Below, piece after piece: positions 26,041-35,239 of a stretch of DNA of 64,000 bases. The stretch spans positions 62,001 through 126,000 of the forward strand of contig JAHJPX010000017.1 in the NCBI GenBank assembly GCA_018819515.1, read 5' to 3'. Position 1 is the first letter of the stretch. Every line of letters starts with the position of its first letter. Source of the DNA: Gammaproteobacteria bacterium (GTDB taxonomy: Bacteria > Pseudomonadota > Gammaproteobacteria > Burkholderiales > Rhodocyclaceae). The notes beneath the pieces were generated by a model. It saw nothing but the letters and a program-made list of their open reading frames with translations, did no database searches and had not been told where the DNA came from. The position numbers and the translations under genes are program-made.

Positions 26041-28203
26041 TTACCGTTGAGCGCTGTGGTGGTGGCTGACCGCGATTTGCAGCTTGTGCAGTTGCGCCAG
26101 GATGTCATCCTTCAAATTGAGCAGCGTCGGAGACAACTGTCTGGCTTCGGCGGTACGCCCTTCACGATGTAGCGACATCATGCGACCGCCGATTTCATGA
26201 ACGCGATTATGAAGTTCGTCGAGACTGAGAAATTCCGGCATTTCTCCATAATGCTGGCGGCCGTGATGATCGTACCAGTGGCCAAAACGGCAGGTGTGCT
26301 TGTCCATGACCTCATTTTCGTCCAACCGTCCCACCGGCTGATCGATCGACATGACGACATTCTTGACCCAGCGGACATGATCGTACTGGGCGACCAACAG
26401 CGGAAAGTCAGTCAACTCCCAATGCGTGTCGGCCCATAGCGACCACCTGGGATCAGGCTTGAAGCGCCGAATCCAGTCGCGCAGTTCGTCCGGCGGCATG
26501 GGGCGGGCGATGCCGTAACCCTGCACGATGTCGCAGCCGAGACGCATCAGCATGATCGCGTGCTCGGTCGTTTCCACCCCTTCGGCGATCACGTGGCTTT
26601 GGAAGACCTGGGCCAGGCCGATGACGCCCTCGACGATGGCGAGGTCATTGCTGTCGTCGAGCATGTCGCGCACGAAACTCTGATCGATCTTGAGACCATC
26701 GACCGGCAGGCTGCGCAGGTTGGCCAGGCATGAGTAGCCGGTGCCGAAGTCGTCGAGCGAGAAGGTAACGCCCAAGTCGTGGCAGGCTTCGATCACATGG
26801 CGGATGCGATCCGGATCGTCGATGGCGACCGATTCGACCACCTCGAGTTCGAGCAGCGACGGCGACACTTGCGGCTGGGCGGCGAGGGCCGCGGACAGTT
26901 GGGCGACGAAGTCGGGGCGTTGCAGGTTGTCGGGCGAGACATTGACACTGATCGGTAGCGACATGCCCTGCTTCGACCAATCGGTCATTTGCCGTAACAC
27001 AGCGTCGATCACCCAGTGGTCGAGTGTCTCCGTGATGTCGGTATGGGCGATGGTGGCCATGATATCGTTGAGTTGAATCAGGCCGTCCTCGGGGTGCTGC
27101 CAGCGCAGCAACGCCTCGGCGCCGATGATCTGGCCGGTGCGGATGTTGACCTTGGGCTGGTAGTGGAGCACGAACTGGTTTTCCGCCAGCGCATGGCGGA
27201 TATTGACGAGTTCTTCGCGGTGATGCCCCAGCTTGCGGTCGTAATCGGAGTCGAATAGTTGATAGCGATTCCGCCCGGTCTGCTTGGCGTAATACATTGC
27301 CTGGTCGGCGTGGCGAAGTATGGTGTCGGGGTCGGAATCGTCGAGCGGGCAGATGGCGACGCCGATGCTCGCGGAAATCGACAGTTGGCGATTGTCGACG
27401 TTATAGGGGGCCGCGATTTCGGCGACGAGCCGCTCCAGCACTGGCTGGAAATCCGTTGGTGTGTCGGCGCCGGACAGCAGCAGGACAAATTCGTCGCCAC
27501 CAATGCGCGCGACGGTGTCTGAGCCGCGGATCATCGCGGTCAGACGTTCGGCGACGCTGACCAGAATTCGGTCGCCGATTTCGTGGCCGTAGCGGTCGTT
27601 GATCGGTTTGAAGCCGTCGAGGTCGATATAACACACGGCCAGCAGGGTCTTCTCGCGCAAGGCGTGCGCGATGGCCTGGCGCAGGCGGTCGGTGAGTAGG
27701 TTGCGGTTCGGCAGGTGGGTGAGCGCGTCGTGACCGGCTTGCCAGGCGATGCAACGCTGCAGGTGGCGGGTATCGGAGACGTCGCGGCAGATCAGCACTG
27801 CGCCCCGCGGATCGGTATCGTCATCGCGGACCGGCGCGGCGGAAACCTCGACGATGAACTCGCGGCCGTCCCGGGAGACGAGCAGGGCGTCCACTTCGAC
27901 GCGTATCGGACGGTTGTCGCGCATTGCGGCAGCGGCAGGGCATTCGATCGGGGTGCGCCGGTCGAGGTCGACCAGGCGAAAGACGTTGCTGATCGGCAGG
28001 CCGAGCGCCTGTTCCTGCGTCCAGCCGGTCAGATGTTCGGCTTCGGCGTTGAGGGTGTTGATGCGACCGGCCTGGTCGGTGGCGATGACCGCTTCCCCGA
28101 TCGAGGCGAGGATGACGCGGGCCATCGCGTTTCCTGCGCCTGAACTGGGTCCTTGCGCCGACAAATCCGGCGGTGCCTGTTTAGTGGGATATTGGGGCGC
28201 CAT
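26041..28203 (-). CDS. Cytoplasmic PAS-GGDEF-EAL protein with C-terminal CZB zinc-binding domain
   Basis: 720 aa if it starts at 28203; an ATG at 28254 with GAGGTGG upstream is the alternative. The upstream gene's terminator ends only 38 bp before 28254, and a TACAAT lies at 28239-28244, which together favour 28203. Domains: PAS near residues 25-150, GGDEF with RIGGDEFVLLL near 245, EAL with GAEALLRWQHP near 385 and DDFGTGYSCLANL, then an extra about 150-aa tail. The tail contains HTCRFGHWYDHHG, a CZB-type Cys-x-Phe-Gly-x-Trp with nearby His. Zinc may therefore gate c-di-GMP turnover, as CZB does in E. coli DgcZ, but here on an EAL protein. Confidence 0.88.
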   Translation of the reverse strand: MAPQYPTKQAPPDLSAQGPSSGAGNAMARVILASIGEAVIATDQAGRINTLNAEAEHLTGWTQEQALGLPISNVFRLVDLDRRTPIECPAAAAMRDNRPIRVEVDALLVSRDGREFIVEVSAAPVRDDDTDPRGAVLICRDVSDTRHLQRCIAWQAGHDALTHLPNRNLLTDRLRQAIAHALREKTLLAVCYIDLDGFKPINDRYGHEIGDRILVSVAERLTAMIRGSDTVARIGGDEFVLLLSGADTPTDFQPVLERLVAEIAAPYNVDNRQLSISASIGVAICPLDDSDPDTILRHADQAMYYAKQTGRNRYQLFDSDYDRKLGHHREELVNIRHALAENQFVLHYQPKVNIRTGQIIGAEALLRWQHPEDGLIQLNDIMATIAHTDITETLDHWVIDAVLRQMTDWSKQGMSLPISVNVSPDNLQRPDFVAQLSAALAAQPQVSPSLLELEVVESVAIDDPDRIRHVIEACHDLGVTFSLDDFGTGYSCLANLRSLPVDGLKIDQSFVRDMLDDSNDLAIVEGVIGLAQVFQSHVIAEGVETTEHAIMLMRLGCDIVQGYGIARPMPPDELRDWIRRFKPDPRWSLWADTHWELTDFPLLVAQYDHVRWVKNVVMSIDQPVGRLDENEVMDKHTCRFGHWYDHHGRQHYGEMPEFLSLDELHNRVHEIGGRMMSLHREGRTAEARQLSPTLLNLKDDILAQLHKLQIAVSHHHSAQR

Positions 28204-28291
28204 GGATGTCCTGAATTGATTCCGTTCGCCTATGGCATGTATTGTAGTCGTCATGATCCACCTCGCTCGGGAAACGGATCGCAATGCGGCG

Positions 28292-28340
28292 AAAAGAAAA
28301 AAAAAGCCGCCGCGGGTGGCTCCCCGGGGCGGCCCGCGGC
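28292..28340 (-). terminator. Rho-independent terminator after the 138-aa membrane protein gene
   Basis: On the minus strand GCCGCGGG pairs with CCCGCGGC, with an inner GC-rich fold, followed by GGC and a run of nine T. It separates the small membrane-protein gene from the c-di-GMP gene downstream. Confidence 0.85.
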
Positions 28341-28356
28341 CGGGGAGGACGGCCGA

Positions 28357-28773
28357 CTACATCGAAAAGATACTGTCATCGACTACCCTGACGCGCGCGC
28401 CGGCGTGCCATGACGGCTGACTTTCGGCCGCAAGCATCCGCAAGCTGCCGTCGTCGAGTCGAACGGCGATTTGCCAGAGTTCCCGCCCTGCTCGACCGGG
28501 ATCTTCCGACGTCGGCGGCGGCTGGATCGATATGACCGTTGCGCAGTCTTCGCAACGATCGTGTGTTGTTGTCTCATTGGCCGAAAGGGGCATCGCGGGC
28601 AGACTGCTTGCGAAGGCCGCAGCGGCGGCGCCGGTCGATGCGACGTCCGGGGCGTCGCGTTCAGGAATCACGCCGGTAATGACGCCGATGGTGGCCACCG
28701 AGGCAGCCGTTACCGCGAGCGCGATTACGGTCATGAGCGGGTGCATTTTCCCTGAAGAGTTTTCCACCGGCAC
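28357..28773 (-). CDS. Small membrane-anchored paralogue of the glycine-zipper protein
   Basis: 138-aa protein with an N-terminal anchor (MHPLMTVIALAVTAASVATI) and a CEDC pair. Its C-terminal domain (WQIAVRLDDGSLRMLAAESQ then ARVRVVDDS) is clearly related to the end of the protein at 25207 ([17 protein letters not shown] then ERVKVIDG). The whole glycine-zipper stretch is missing. The ESQPSWHAG segment coincides with a degenerate 24-bp motif, where the paralogue has KEAPVWREG with the same length. Function unknown. A strong terminator follows. Confidence 0.78.
   Translation of the reverse strand: MPVENSSGKMHPLMTVIALAVTAASVATIGVITGVIPERDAPDVASTGAAAAAFASSLPAMPLSANETTTHDRCEDCATVISIQPPPTSEDPGRAGRELWQIAVRLDDGSLRMLAAESQPSWHAGARVRVVDDSIFSM
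28402..28425 (-). repeat. 24-bp dispersed motif, degenerate copy
   Basis: 18 of 22 fixed positions match: AAAGTCAGCCGT is intact and then positions 14-16 differ. It is read sense in the 138-aa membrane protein gene. The paralogous gene at 25207 lacks it at the equivalent position. Confidence 0.55.
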
Positions 28774-28835
28774 GCCTCGTAGCTGAATTCAGCCGCGGCC
28801 GACATGACCACGGGGCCGGTCTCGCCAGCCAGACG

Positions 28836-30683
28836 TTACGATTTTTTCATATCGCGGGAACGAGACCGCCTGTCGTCAAAACGCGACAGGCCAAGCGCCT
28901 TGACGAGTTCGTCTTCGACCGGCAGCGGCTCGCTGGCGACTTGCGAGGCGAGCAGTTCGGCGCACAGCGAAGCCCAGACCAGCCCGCGCGCGCCGAAGCC
29001 GTTGAGAATCCAGAGTCCGTCGGAGGCCGAGACCGGGCCGACGATGGGCAGGCGATCGGGCGACATCGGCCGGAAACCCACGCGACCCTTGAGGTGGTCG
29101 GGCGAAAGTCTGGCAGCGTAGCCAGGCAGGATCGAATCGAGGCGCAGCAGGTTTTCCTGGTGATCGGCGAGGCGTGGATTCGGGTCGATGTCGTCGGCAT
29201 CGAGCGTGGCGCCGGCGCAATGGATACCGTCGACCGCCGGCGTCACGTAACCGTTGCGGGTGGCGACGATGTTGAACGGCGGCACGGCGGATTCGGGCAG
29301 GTGCGAGACAAAGCCGCGACCGACGCGAACCGGCGCTTGCGGCAGCAGGTGCGGCGTGTCGATGCCGTTGGCCAGGACCACTTGCGGTACTTCGGCGAGC
29401 AGCTTGCCGTCGCTACCGTACAGACGCCACAGCGAGTCGACGCGTTCCATGCTTGCAACGTCGACGCCGAAGCGCGTCTCGATGCCGGTGAGGTTGGCCG
29501 CGCACAGCGAGGGCGGGTTGATCCAGCCGGCACGCTCGAACCACCAGCCGCCCATGGCGACGGGCCAGCCCGCCAGTTGCGATGCCTCTTCGCGATCAAC
29601 GTAGCGCGCCAGTTCCGGTGGCGGAATCTGTCGCTCGATGGTGCGGCGCTGGGTGTCTTCATGTTTGGCGTCGCGGGCGACATGCAACGCGCCGACCATG
29701 CCAAAACGAGCGCCGGGCAGCCTGGCGACGTGGCGCAGGCCATAGAGGAAGCAGGCGCGCAACAGGCGCGACTGGCGCGTGTCGTCGAGCGAGGGCAGCG
29801 GCCGGAAGATGCCGGCCTTGTTGCCCGATCCGCCCTGTGCCGGTTCCGATCCGCGTTCGAGTACGGTTACCTGATAGCCGTGCGCGGCAAGACGGTTCGC
29901 AGCCGAAGCTCCAGCAGCGCCGGCGCCGACGACGATGACGCGTTTGTCGGTGGCGCTGGATTCGGCACGAACGCCGGGCGCGCGCGCGGCCAGCATGTAG
30001 CGCTTGTTGCCGAAGCCCGGTCGCTTCTCGAACGAAAAGTCAGCCGTGGCGATACGCCGCGTCAGGTCGTCGGCGACCGACCAGGTGGCGAGCGTCGCAC
30101 CCGGCGCGGCCAGGCGGCGCAGATGCGCGAATGTCGAGTCCGACCACAGTTCCGGATTGCGGTCTGGCGAGAAGCCATCGAGGTAGAACGCGTCGGCGGT
30201 GAGCGTGAGCTGCGGCAGCCACTCGACCGCGTCGCCGAACACCAACGTCAGCGTGACAGCCTCGTTTTCGAAATGCAGGCGGTGAAAGCCCGGCACCAGC
30301 GTCGGCCAGGCCTCGATGAGTTGCGAGGAGAAGTCGGCGAGTTCGGGCCAATGCACATGCAACTTGGCGAGGTCGTCTTGCTGGAACGGATGCTTCTCGA
30401 TAGAAACGAAATGCAGGCGGCGGCAGCGTTGCGGGTCGTTCTTCCAGGCTTGCCAGGTGGTGAGGAAGTTGAGTCCGAGGCCGAAGCCAGTTTCGAGGAT
30501 TACGAACCGCTCGCGGCCCTGCCACGCCGCTTTGTCACCCAGCAAATCATTGCCGCCGAGGAAGACGTGGCGCGCCTGTTCCAGCCCACCCTGCGCCGAG
30601 TGGTAGATGTCGTCGTAGCGCGCGGAGTAGGGTGTCGTTCCCGCGAAACCGAGTTTGGCGGGAACGACTGGTGCGTATTTCAC
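28836..30683 (-). CDS. mnmC: Bifunctional tRNA wobble-uridine enzyme MnmC
   Basis: 615-aa fusion that completes mnm5s2U34 in tRNA. The N-terminal domain is the SAM methyltransferase ([14 protein letters not shown] and [17 protein letters not shown]). The C-terminal domain is the FAD oxidase ([18 protein letters not shown] and [19 protein letters not shown]). The start is a GTG at 30683 overlapping the lysS stop (GTGA), since no ATG lies nearby and the protein then begins [14 protein letters not shown] perfect 24-bp motif at 30035 is read as RRIATADF (residues 209-216) just before the conserved [12 protein letters not shown]. Confidence 0.93.
   Translation of the reverse strand: MKYAPVVPAKLGFAGTTPYSARYDDIYHSAQGGLEQARHVFLGGNDLLGDKAAWQGRERFVILETGFGLGLNFLTTWQAWKNDPQRCRRLHFVSIEKHPFQQDDLAKLHVHWPELADFSSQLIEAWPTLVPGFHRLHFENEAVTLTLVFGDAVEWLPQLTLTADAFYLDGFSPDRNPELWSDSTFAHLRRLAAPGATLATWSVADDLTRRIATADFSFEKRPGFGNKRYMLAARAPGVRAESSATDKRVIVVGAGAAGASAANRLAAHGYQVTVLERGSEPAQGGSGNKAGIFRPLPSLDDTRQSRLLRACFLYGLRHVARLPGARFGMVGALHVARDAKHEDTQRRTIERQIPPPELARYVDREEASQLAGWPVAMGGWWFERAGWINPPSLCAANLTGIETRFGVDVASMERVDSLWRLYGSDGKLLAEVPQVVLANGIDTPHLLPQAPVRVGRGFVSHLPESAVPPFNIVATRNGYVTPAVDGIHCAGATLDADDIDPNPRLADHQENLLRLDSILPGYAARLSPDHLKGRVGFRPMSPDRLPIVGPVSASDGLWILNGFGARGLVWASLCAELLASQVASEPLPVEDELVKALGLSRFDDRRSRSRDMKKS
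30035..30058 (+). repeat. 24-bp dispersed motif, perfect copy
   Basis: All 22 fixed positions match, with AT at the variable pair. It lies antisense within mnmC, where it reads RRIATADF. Confidence 0.9.
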
Positions 30684-32194
30684 TCGGGCCGCATTTGCGG
30701 AAAGAGGATCACGTCGCGGATGGCGGGGCTGTCGGTGAGCAGCATCACCAGTCGGTCGATGCCGATACCGCAGCCGCCGGTCGGCGGCAGGCCATACTCG
30801 AGTGCGCGAATGTAGTCGGCGTCGTAGTACATCGCCTCCTCGTCGCCGGCTTCCTTGGCCTTGGCCTGATCGAGGAAGCGCGCGGCCTGGTCCTCGGGAT
30901 CGTTCAACTCCGAGAAGCCATTGGCGATCTCGCGGCCGACGATGAACAGCTCGAAGCGTTCGGTGACGTCCGGATTGGTGTCTGAACGGCGCGCCAGCGG
31001 CGAGACTTCGGTCGGGTAGTCGATGATGAAGGTCGGTTCCCACAGATCGGCTTCCGTCGTTTCCTCGAACAATTGCATCTGCAAGGTGCCCACGCCCGTC
31101 GTCGGCGCGACTTCGACCTTGAGGTCGGCAAGTTTCTGCTTGAGCCAGGCGGCCTCGTTGAGATCGGTCAGGCTGTAGCCCGGGTGGTAATAGTGGATTG
31201 CCTCGACCATGGTCATGCGCCGGAAGGGCTTCGACAGGTCGAGCGTGCGGCCCTGGTAGTCGAAGGTTTCGGTGCCGAGTGCCTCGCGCGCCGCCTGACG
31301 GATCAGCCCTTCGGTGAAGTTCATCAGGCTCTTGTAGTCCGCGTAGGCCTCGTAGAACTCCATCATGGTGAACTCGGGGTTGTGGCGCGGAGAGAGACCT
31401 TCGTTGCGGAAGTTGCGATTGATCTCGAACACCTTCTCGAAGCCGCCGACGACGAGGCGCTTGAGATAAAGCTCCGGCGCGATGCGCAGGAAGAGCTGCA
31501 TGTCGAGCGCGTTGTGGTGGGTGGTGAAGGGTTTGGCCGAGGCACCGCCGGGGATCGGGTGCATCATCGGCGTCTCGACTTCGAGGAAGTGGTGCTCGGT
31601 CATGTAGCTGCGGATCGAGGCGATCATGCGGCTGCGGGCAACGAAGGTGAAGCGTGTCTCCTCGTTGGTCATCAGGTCGAGGTAGCGCTGGCGGTACTTT
31701 TGCTCGACGTCGGCCAGACCGTGAAACTTCTCCGGCAGCGGCCGCAGCGCCTTCGAGAGCAGGCGGATCTCGGTACACTGCACGGTCAGTTCGCCGGTCT
31801 TGGTCTTCATCAGCGTACCGACGGCACCGACGATGTCGCCGAGGTCCCAGCGCTTGAAGTCGGCGTAGGTGTCCTCGCCGATGCTGTCCCGCGTGACATA
31901 GAGCTGGATGCGACCGGACATGTCCTGAATGGTGACGAAGCTGGCCTTGCCCATCACGCGCTTGAGCATGATGCGTCCAGCCACCCTGACTTCGATCGGC
32001 AGCGCCTCCAGCTCCTCGCGCGCCTTGTCGCCGTAGAGTTCGTCGAGCCGCCCCGCCATATTCTCGCGACGGAAGTCGTTCGGATAGTCCTTGCCCGATT
32101 GCCGCCATTCAGCCAGCTTCGCGCGCCGTTCGGCGATGATGTGATTGTCGTCCGCGACCGGCGCCGCTACCGGCGTTTGTGTTTCGTCGTTCAT
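30680..32194 (-). CDS. lysS: Lysyl-tRNA synthetase (class II)
   Basis: 504-aa class IIb synthetase. The N-terminal OB-fold ([19 protein letters not shown]) binds the anticodon. Catalytic motifs 2 and 3 are visible as [20 protein letters not shown] and [17 protein letters not shown]. It lies 9 bp after prfB, as in E. coli and many proteobacteria, and overlaps mnmC by GTGA, so prfB-lysS-mnmC is one operon. Confidence 0.98.
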   Translation of the reverse strand: MNDETQTPVAAPVADDNHIIAERRAKLAEWRQSGKDYPNDFRRENMAGRLDELYGDKAREELEALPIEVRVAGRIMLKRVMGKASFVTIQDMSGRIQLYVTRDSIGEDTYADFKRWDLGDIVGAVGTLMKTKTGELTVQCTEIRLLSKALRPLPEKFHGLADVEQKYRQRYLDLMTNEETRFTFVARSRMIASIRSYMTEHHFLEVETPMMHPIPGGASAKPFTTHHNALDMQLFLRIAPELYLKRLVVGGFEKVFEINRNFRNEGLSPRHNPEFTMMEFYEAYADYKSLMNFTEGLIRQAAREALGTETFDYQGRTLDLSKPFRRMTMVEAIHYYHPGYSLTDLNEAAWLKQKLADLKVEVAPTTGVGTLQMQLFEETTEADLWEPTFIIDYPTEVSPLARRSDTNPDVTERFELFIVGREIANGFSELNDPEDQAARFLDQAKAKEAGDEEAMYYDADYIRALEYGLPPTGGCGIGIDRLVMLLTDSPAIRDVILFPQMRPE

Positions 32195-32203
32195 GATATT
32201 TCC

Positions 32204-33308
32204 CTAAACGCCCTGTTTCAGGCTGGCCTGGATGAAATCGTCGAGATCGCCGTCGAGTACCCCTTGGGTGTTGCCGGTTTCGACGTTGGTGCGCAAATCC
32301 TTGACGCGCGACTGGTCGAGCACGTAGCTGCGGATTTGGTGGCCCCAGCCGATGTCGGTCTTGGAGTCCTCCAGCTTCTGCTGCGCCGTCTGGCGTTTGC
32401 GCAGTTCGGCCTCGTAGAGGCGCGACTTCAGCATCGCCATCGCCTCGGCGCGGTTGCGGTGTTGCGATCTATCGTTCTGGCACTGGACGACGATGCCCGA
32501 TGGCTCGTGGGTGATGCGCACCGCCGAGTCGGTCTTGTTGATGTGCTGGCCGCCGGCGCCGGAAGCGCGATAGGTATCGATGCGCAGATCGGCCGGATTG
32601 ATCTCGATTTCGATCGAGTCGTCGACTTCCGGATAGACGAACACCGAGCAGAAACTCGTGTGGCGGCGCGCGTTGGAATCGAACGGCGACTTGCGAACCA
32701 GGCGATGAATGCCGGTTTCGGTGCGCAGGTAGCCGTAGGCGTAGTCGCCGGTGATCTTGAGCGCGGCGGTTTTGATGCCGGCCACGTCGCCTTCCGACTC
32801 TTCCAGCACCTCAACGCCGAAACCCCTGCGCTCGCAGTAGCGGAGGTACATGCGCAGGAGCATCGCCGCCCAGTCCTGCGCCTCGGTGCCGCCGGCGCCG
32901 GCCTGGATGTCGATGAAACAGTTGTTCGGATCGGCCGGATTGGCGAACATGCGACGGAACTCGAGTTCGCCGACGCGCCGTTCGATGCCGGCGAGGTCGC
33001 TCTCCACCGCAATCAGCGCGTCTTCGTCCTTCTCGGCGTTCGCCATCTCGAACAGTTCGCCGGTGTCGGCAAGTTCCTGCGCGATGTCGCGCAGCGAGAC
33101 GACCACATCTTCGAGGGATTTCTTTTCGCGGCCGAGCGCCTGGCCGCGTTCGGCATCGTTCCAGACCGCCGGGTCTTCGAGTTCCCGGTCAAGTTCTTCG
33201 AGCTTCAGTGCCTTGGCATCGAAGTCAAAGATACCTCCGCAGTTCGGTCTCGCGACGGGCGAGATCGGTGAGATGGTCGGCGAGGCTGTTGATGCGTTCT
33301 GCGTCCAT
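32204..33308 (-). CDS. prfB: Peptide chain release factor 2, with programmed +1 frameshift
   Basis: RF2 (367 aa after frameshift) releases at UGA and UAA. The first 27 codons (33308-33228, [13 protein letters not shown] onward to RRYL) end at an in-frame TGA at 33225-33227. The slippery CTT-TGA-C is preceded by the internal Shine-Dalgarno-like GGAGGTAT. After a +1 shift the frame continues from 33226 with [13 protein letters not shown] to the stop at 32204. The anticodon-mimic tripeptide is in [12 protein letters not shown] and the peptidyl-transferase motif GGQ is in [13 protein letters not shown]. This is the conserved autoregulatory frameshift, not a mutation. Confidence 0.97.
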
Positions 33309-33496
33309 GACGATTCCTGAAGGGATGGGCGATGATTATATCCCGACGCCACGCCTCGACTCATTGCGTATCGTGGCCGGGTTGTCACGGATGCCAAGGC
33401 GTGGGTATCCTGTGCGCCTGTTCAACTTCCGACTCGACCTTTTCCCGGGTCTGCGGACTTGAGATCCGCAAGCGATACCGGCGAAAACCACCACCG

Positions 33497-35230
33497 ATGA
33501 ATCGAATTCCTCGTGGCGTATCGCTGAAAGTAGCCCTGATCGTCCCCTATGTCGCTCTGGTGCTGGGGCTGGCGATCGCTATCGGCATCCTCTCCTACGC
33601 CGCCGGCAGTCGGGCGGTGCTTGTCGTTTCCGAGCACCTGCTGCTCGAAACCGTTGGCCGTATCGGACAGGCGGTGGATCGCCACATCGTCGGTTCCGGC
33701 GCCGTTCTGGAAACAGCATTCCCTGCGGGCATGCCGGCGCCGCCCGACATCGCTTCCGACCTTGACGAGTTGCGGACCCGCTTCTGGATCGCCACTTCGC
33801 TGCATACCGACCCGAACGACTACGTCTATTACGGCAATCGTTCCGGCCAGAACCTCGGCGTGCTCCGCCGTTCCGGCGAGGAGGGCGAACTGCGCATGAA
33901 GCTGGTCGCCGACGAACATCGTGCCCGCTATCGTTTCACCGGCATCGACGGGCCGTTGCGTTTCGAATCCCGCGAAAAGCAGATGTTCGATCCGCGGCAA
34001 CGCCCCTGGTACAAGGCCGGCGAAACCAATGGCTCGGACATCTGGACCGCGGTGTACATCGACTTCGGCACCAGGGAACTGGTGGCGACGCGGGCCCGGC
34101 GTGTACTGTCCGCCAGCGGCGCGCTGGAGGGCGTGGTGGCGACCGACGTTTCGCTGCGCGCCTTGAACGACTTCGTGCGCAATCTCAAGGTATCGCCCAA
34201 TGGACTGGCCTTCATCATCGACGGCAAGGGTGAACTGATCGCCTCCTCGGTCAGTCCGAACGTTCGCACCCTGGCCGACGGCAGCAACGTGCGGGTGGCG
34301 GCCTTGGAAAGCGGTGACGAACGCCTGTCGGCGACCTATGGCCAGGTGCTGGCGACGCTGGCGCGCCAGCCGACGTTTCCGCAGACGATTACCTGCGAGA
34401 CCGAAAGCGGGGAATACCTGCATGCCGCCTTCGACCGCGTGAAGGACAACGCCGGTCTGGACTGGATTACCGTGGTGGCGATGCCGCGCAAGGATTTTCT
34501 GGGCGATGTCACGCGCAACGTGGTCGAGACGCTGGTCATGGGCGCGCTGGCGGCGGTATTGGCCGTGGTGCTGGGGATGCGCATCATCCACTGGGTGACC
34601 CGCGACCTGAACGACCTTTCCCACGTGGCGCGCGGGGTCGGCGAAGGGGAATTCAGCTTGCCCCGCGCGATCGATCGCCACGACGAGATCGGCGAGCTCG
34701 CCCGCAGTTTCGAGACCATGCAGCAGCGATTGCAGACGGATCGGCTGACCGGTGTCGCCAACCGCGAATCCTTCATTCGCGCCGTGGCGAAGCGTATCGA
34801 GCTGTCTCGCCGGGATGCGCGCAGCAAGCCCTTCGGCGTCCTGTTCATCGACCTGAACGACTTCAAGTTGGTCAACGACCAGTACGGTCACGACATGGGC
34901 GACCGCGTGCTGGTCGAAGTGGCCGCGCGGCTGGCGCAGCAGGTGCGTTCCGGGGATGTGGTGGCGCGCTACGCGGGTGACGAATTCGTGATCATGGTTC
35001 AGGACATCGGCAGTCGCGCCTTGCTGGAGTCGATCCGGACCACGGTCGAAGAGTCCCTGGCGCAGCCGATGCAGAGCGGCGCCGAGGCAGCGGGCGATGT
35101 ACCGATCAGTGCGGCGGTGGGAATGGCGATCTTCCCCGGTGAAGGCGACGTAGCCGAAGATCTGATCAAGGCCGCCGACCTGGACATGTACCGGCGCAAG
35201 ATGCCGCCAACGCCTTCGGCGGAGGTCTGA
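33497..35230 (+). CDS. Membrane Cache-HAMP-GGDEF diguanylate cyclase
   Basis: 577-aa protein. A membrane segment near residues 15-35 is followed by a periplasmic double-Cache (dCACHE) sensor (DPRQRPWYKAGETNGSDIWT is typical), a second membrane segment near 335-360, HAMP and a GGDEF domain. The signature reads YAGDEFVIMV, with Ala in the first position, a variant that often stays active. No EAL domain is present. The downstream gene, recJ, is convergent, leaving 9 bp between stops. The likely role is c-di-GMP synthesis in response to a small extracellular ligand. Confidence 0.92.
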   Translation: MNRIPRGVSLKVALIVPYVALVLGLAIAIGILSYAAGSRAVLVVSEHLLLETVGRIGQAVDRHIVGSGAVLETAFPAGMPAPPDIASDLDELRTRFWIATSLHTDPNDYVYYGNRSGQNLGVLRRSGEEGELRMKLVADEHRARYRFTGIDGPLRFESREKQMFDPRQRPWYKAGETNGSDIWTAVYIDFGTRELVATRARRVLSASGALEGVVATDVSLRALNDFVRNLKVSPNGLAFIIDGKGELIASSVSPNVRTLADGSNVRVAALESGDERLSATYGQVLATLARQPTFPQTITCETESGEYLHAAFDRVKDNAGLDWITVVAMPRKDFLGDVTRNVVETLVMGALAAVLAVVLGMRIIHWVTRDLNDLSHVARGVGEGEFSLPRAIDRHDEIGELARSFETMQQRLQTDRLTGVANRESFIRAVAKRIELSRRDARSKPFGVLFIDLNDFKLVNDQYGHDMGDRVLVEVAARLAQQVRSGDVVARYAGDEFVIMVQDIGSRALLESIRTTVEESLAQPMQSGAEAAGDVPISAAVGMAIFPGEGDVAEDLIKAADLDMYRRKMPPTPSAEV

Positions 35231-35239
35231 GCGCGGGCG

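Noticed and set aside
26403..26420. AAAGTCAGTC resembling the motif start in the c-di-GMP gene
   Set aside because: The second half of the motif is absent.
28836..32108. Apparent 1090-codon frame joining mnmC with lysS antisense-frame sequence
   Set aside because: The upstream part is out of frame with lysS on the same strand and has no family; mnmC starts at GTG 30683.
33332..33496. N-terminal extension of the Cache-GGDEF protein upstream of 33497
   Set aside because: The extra residues lack a membrane or signal pattern, and MNRIPRGVSLKVALIV is a natural start before the first membrane helix.
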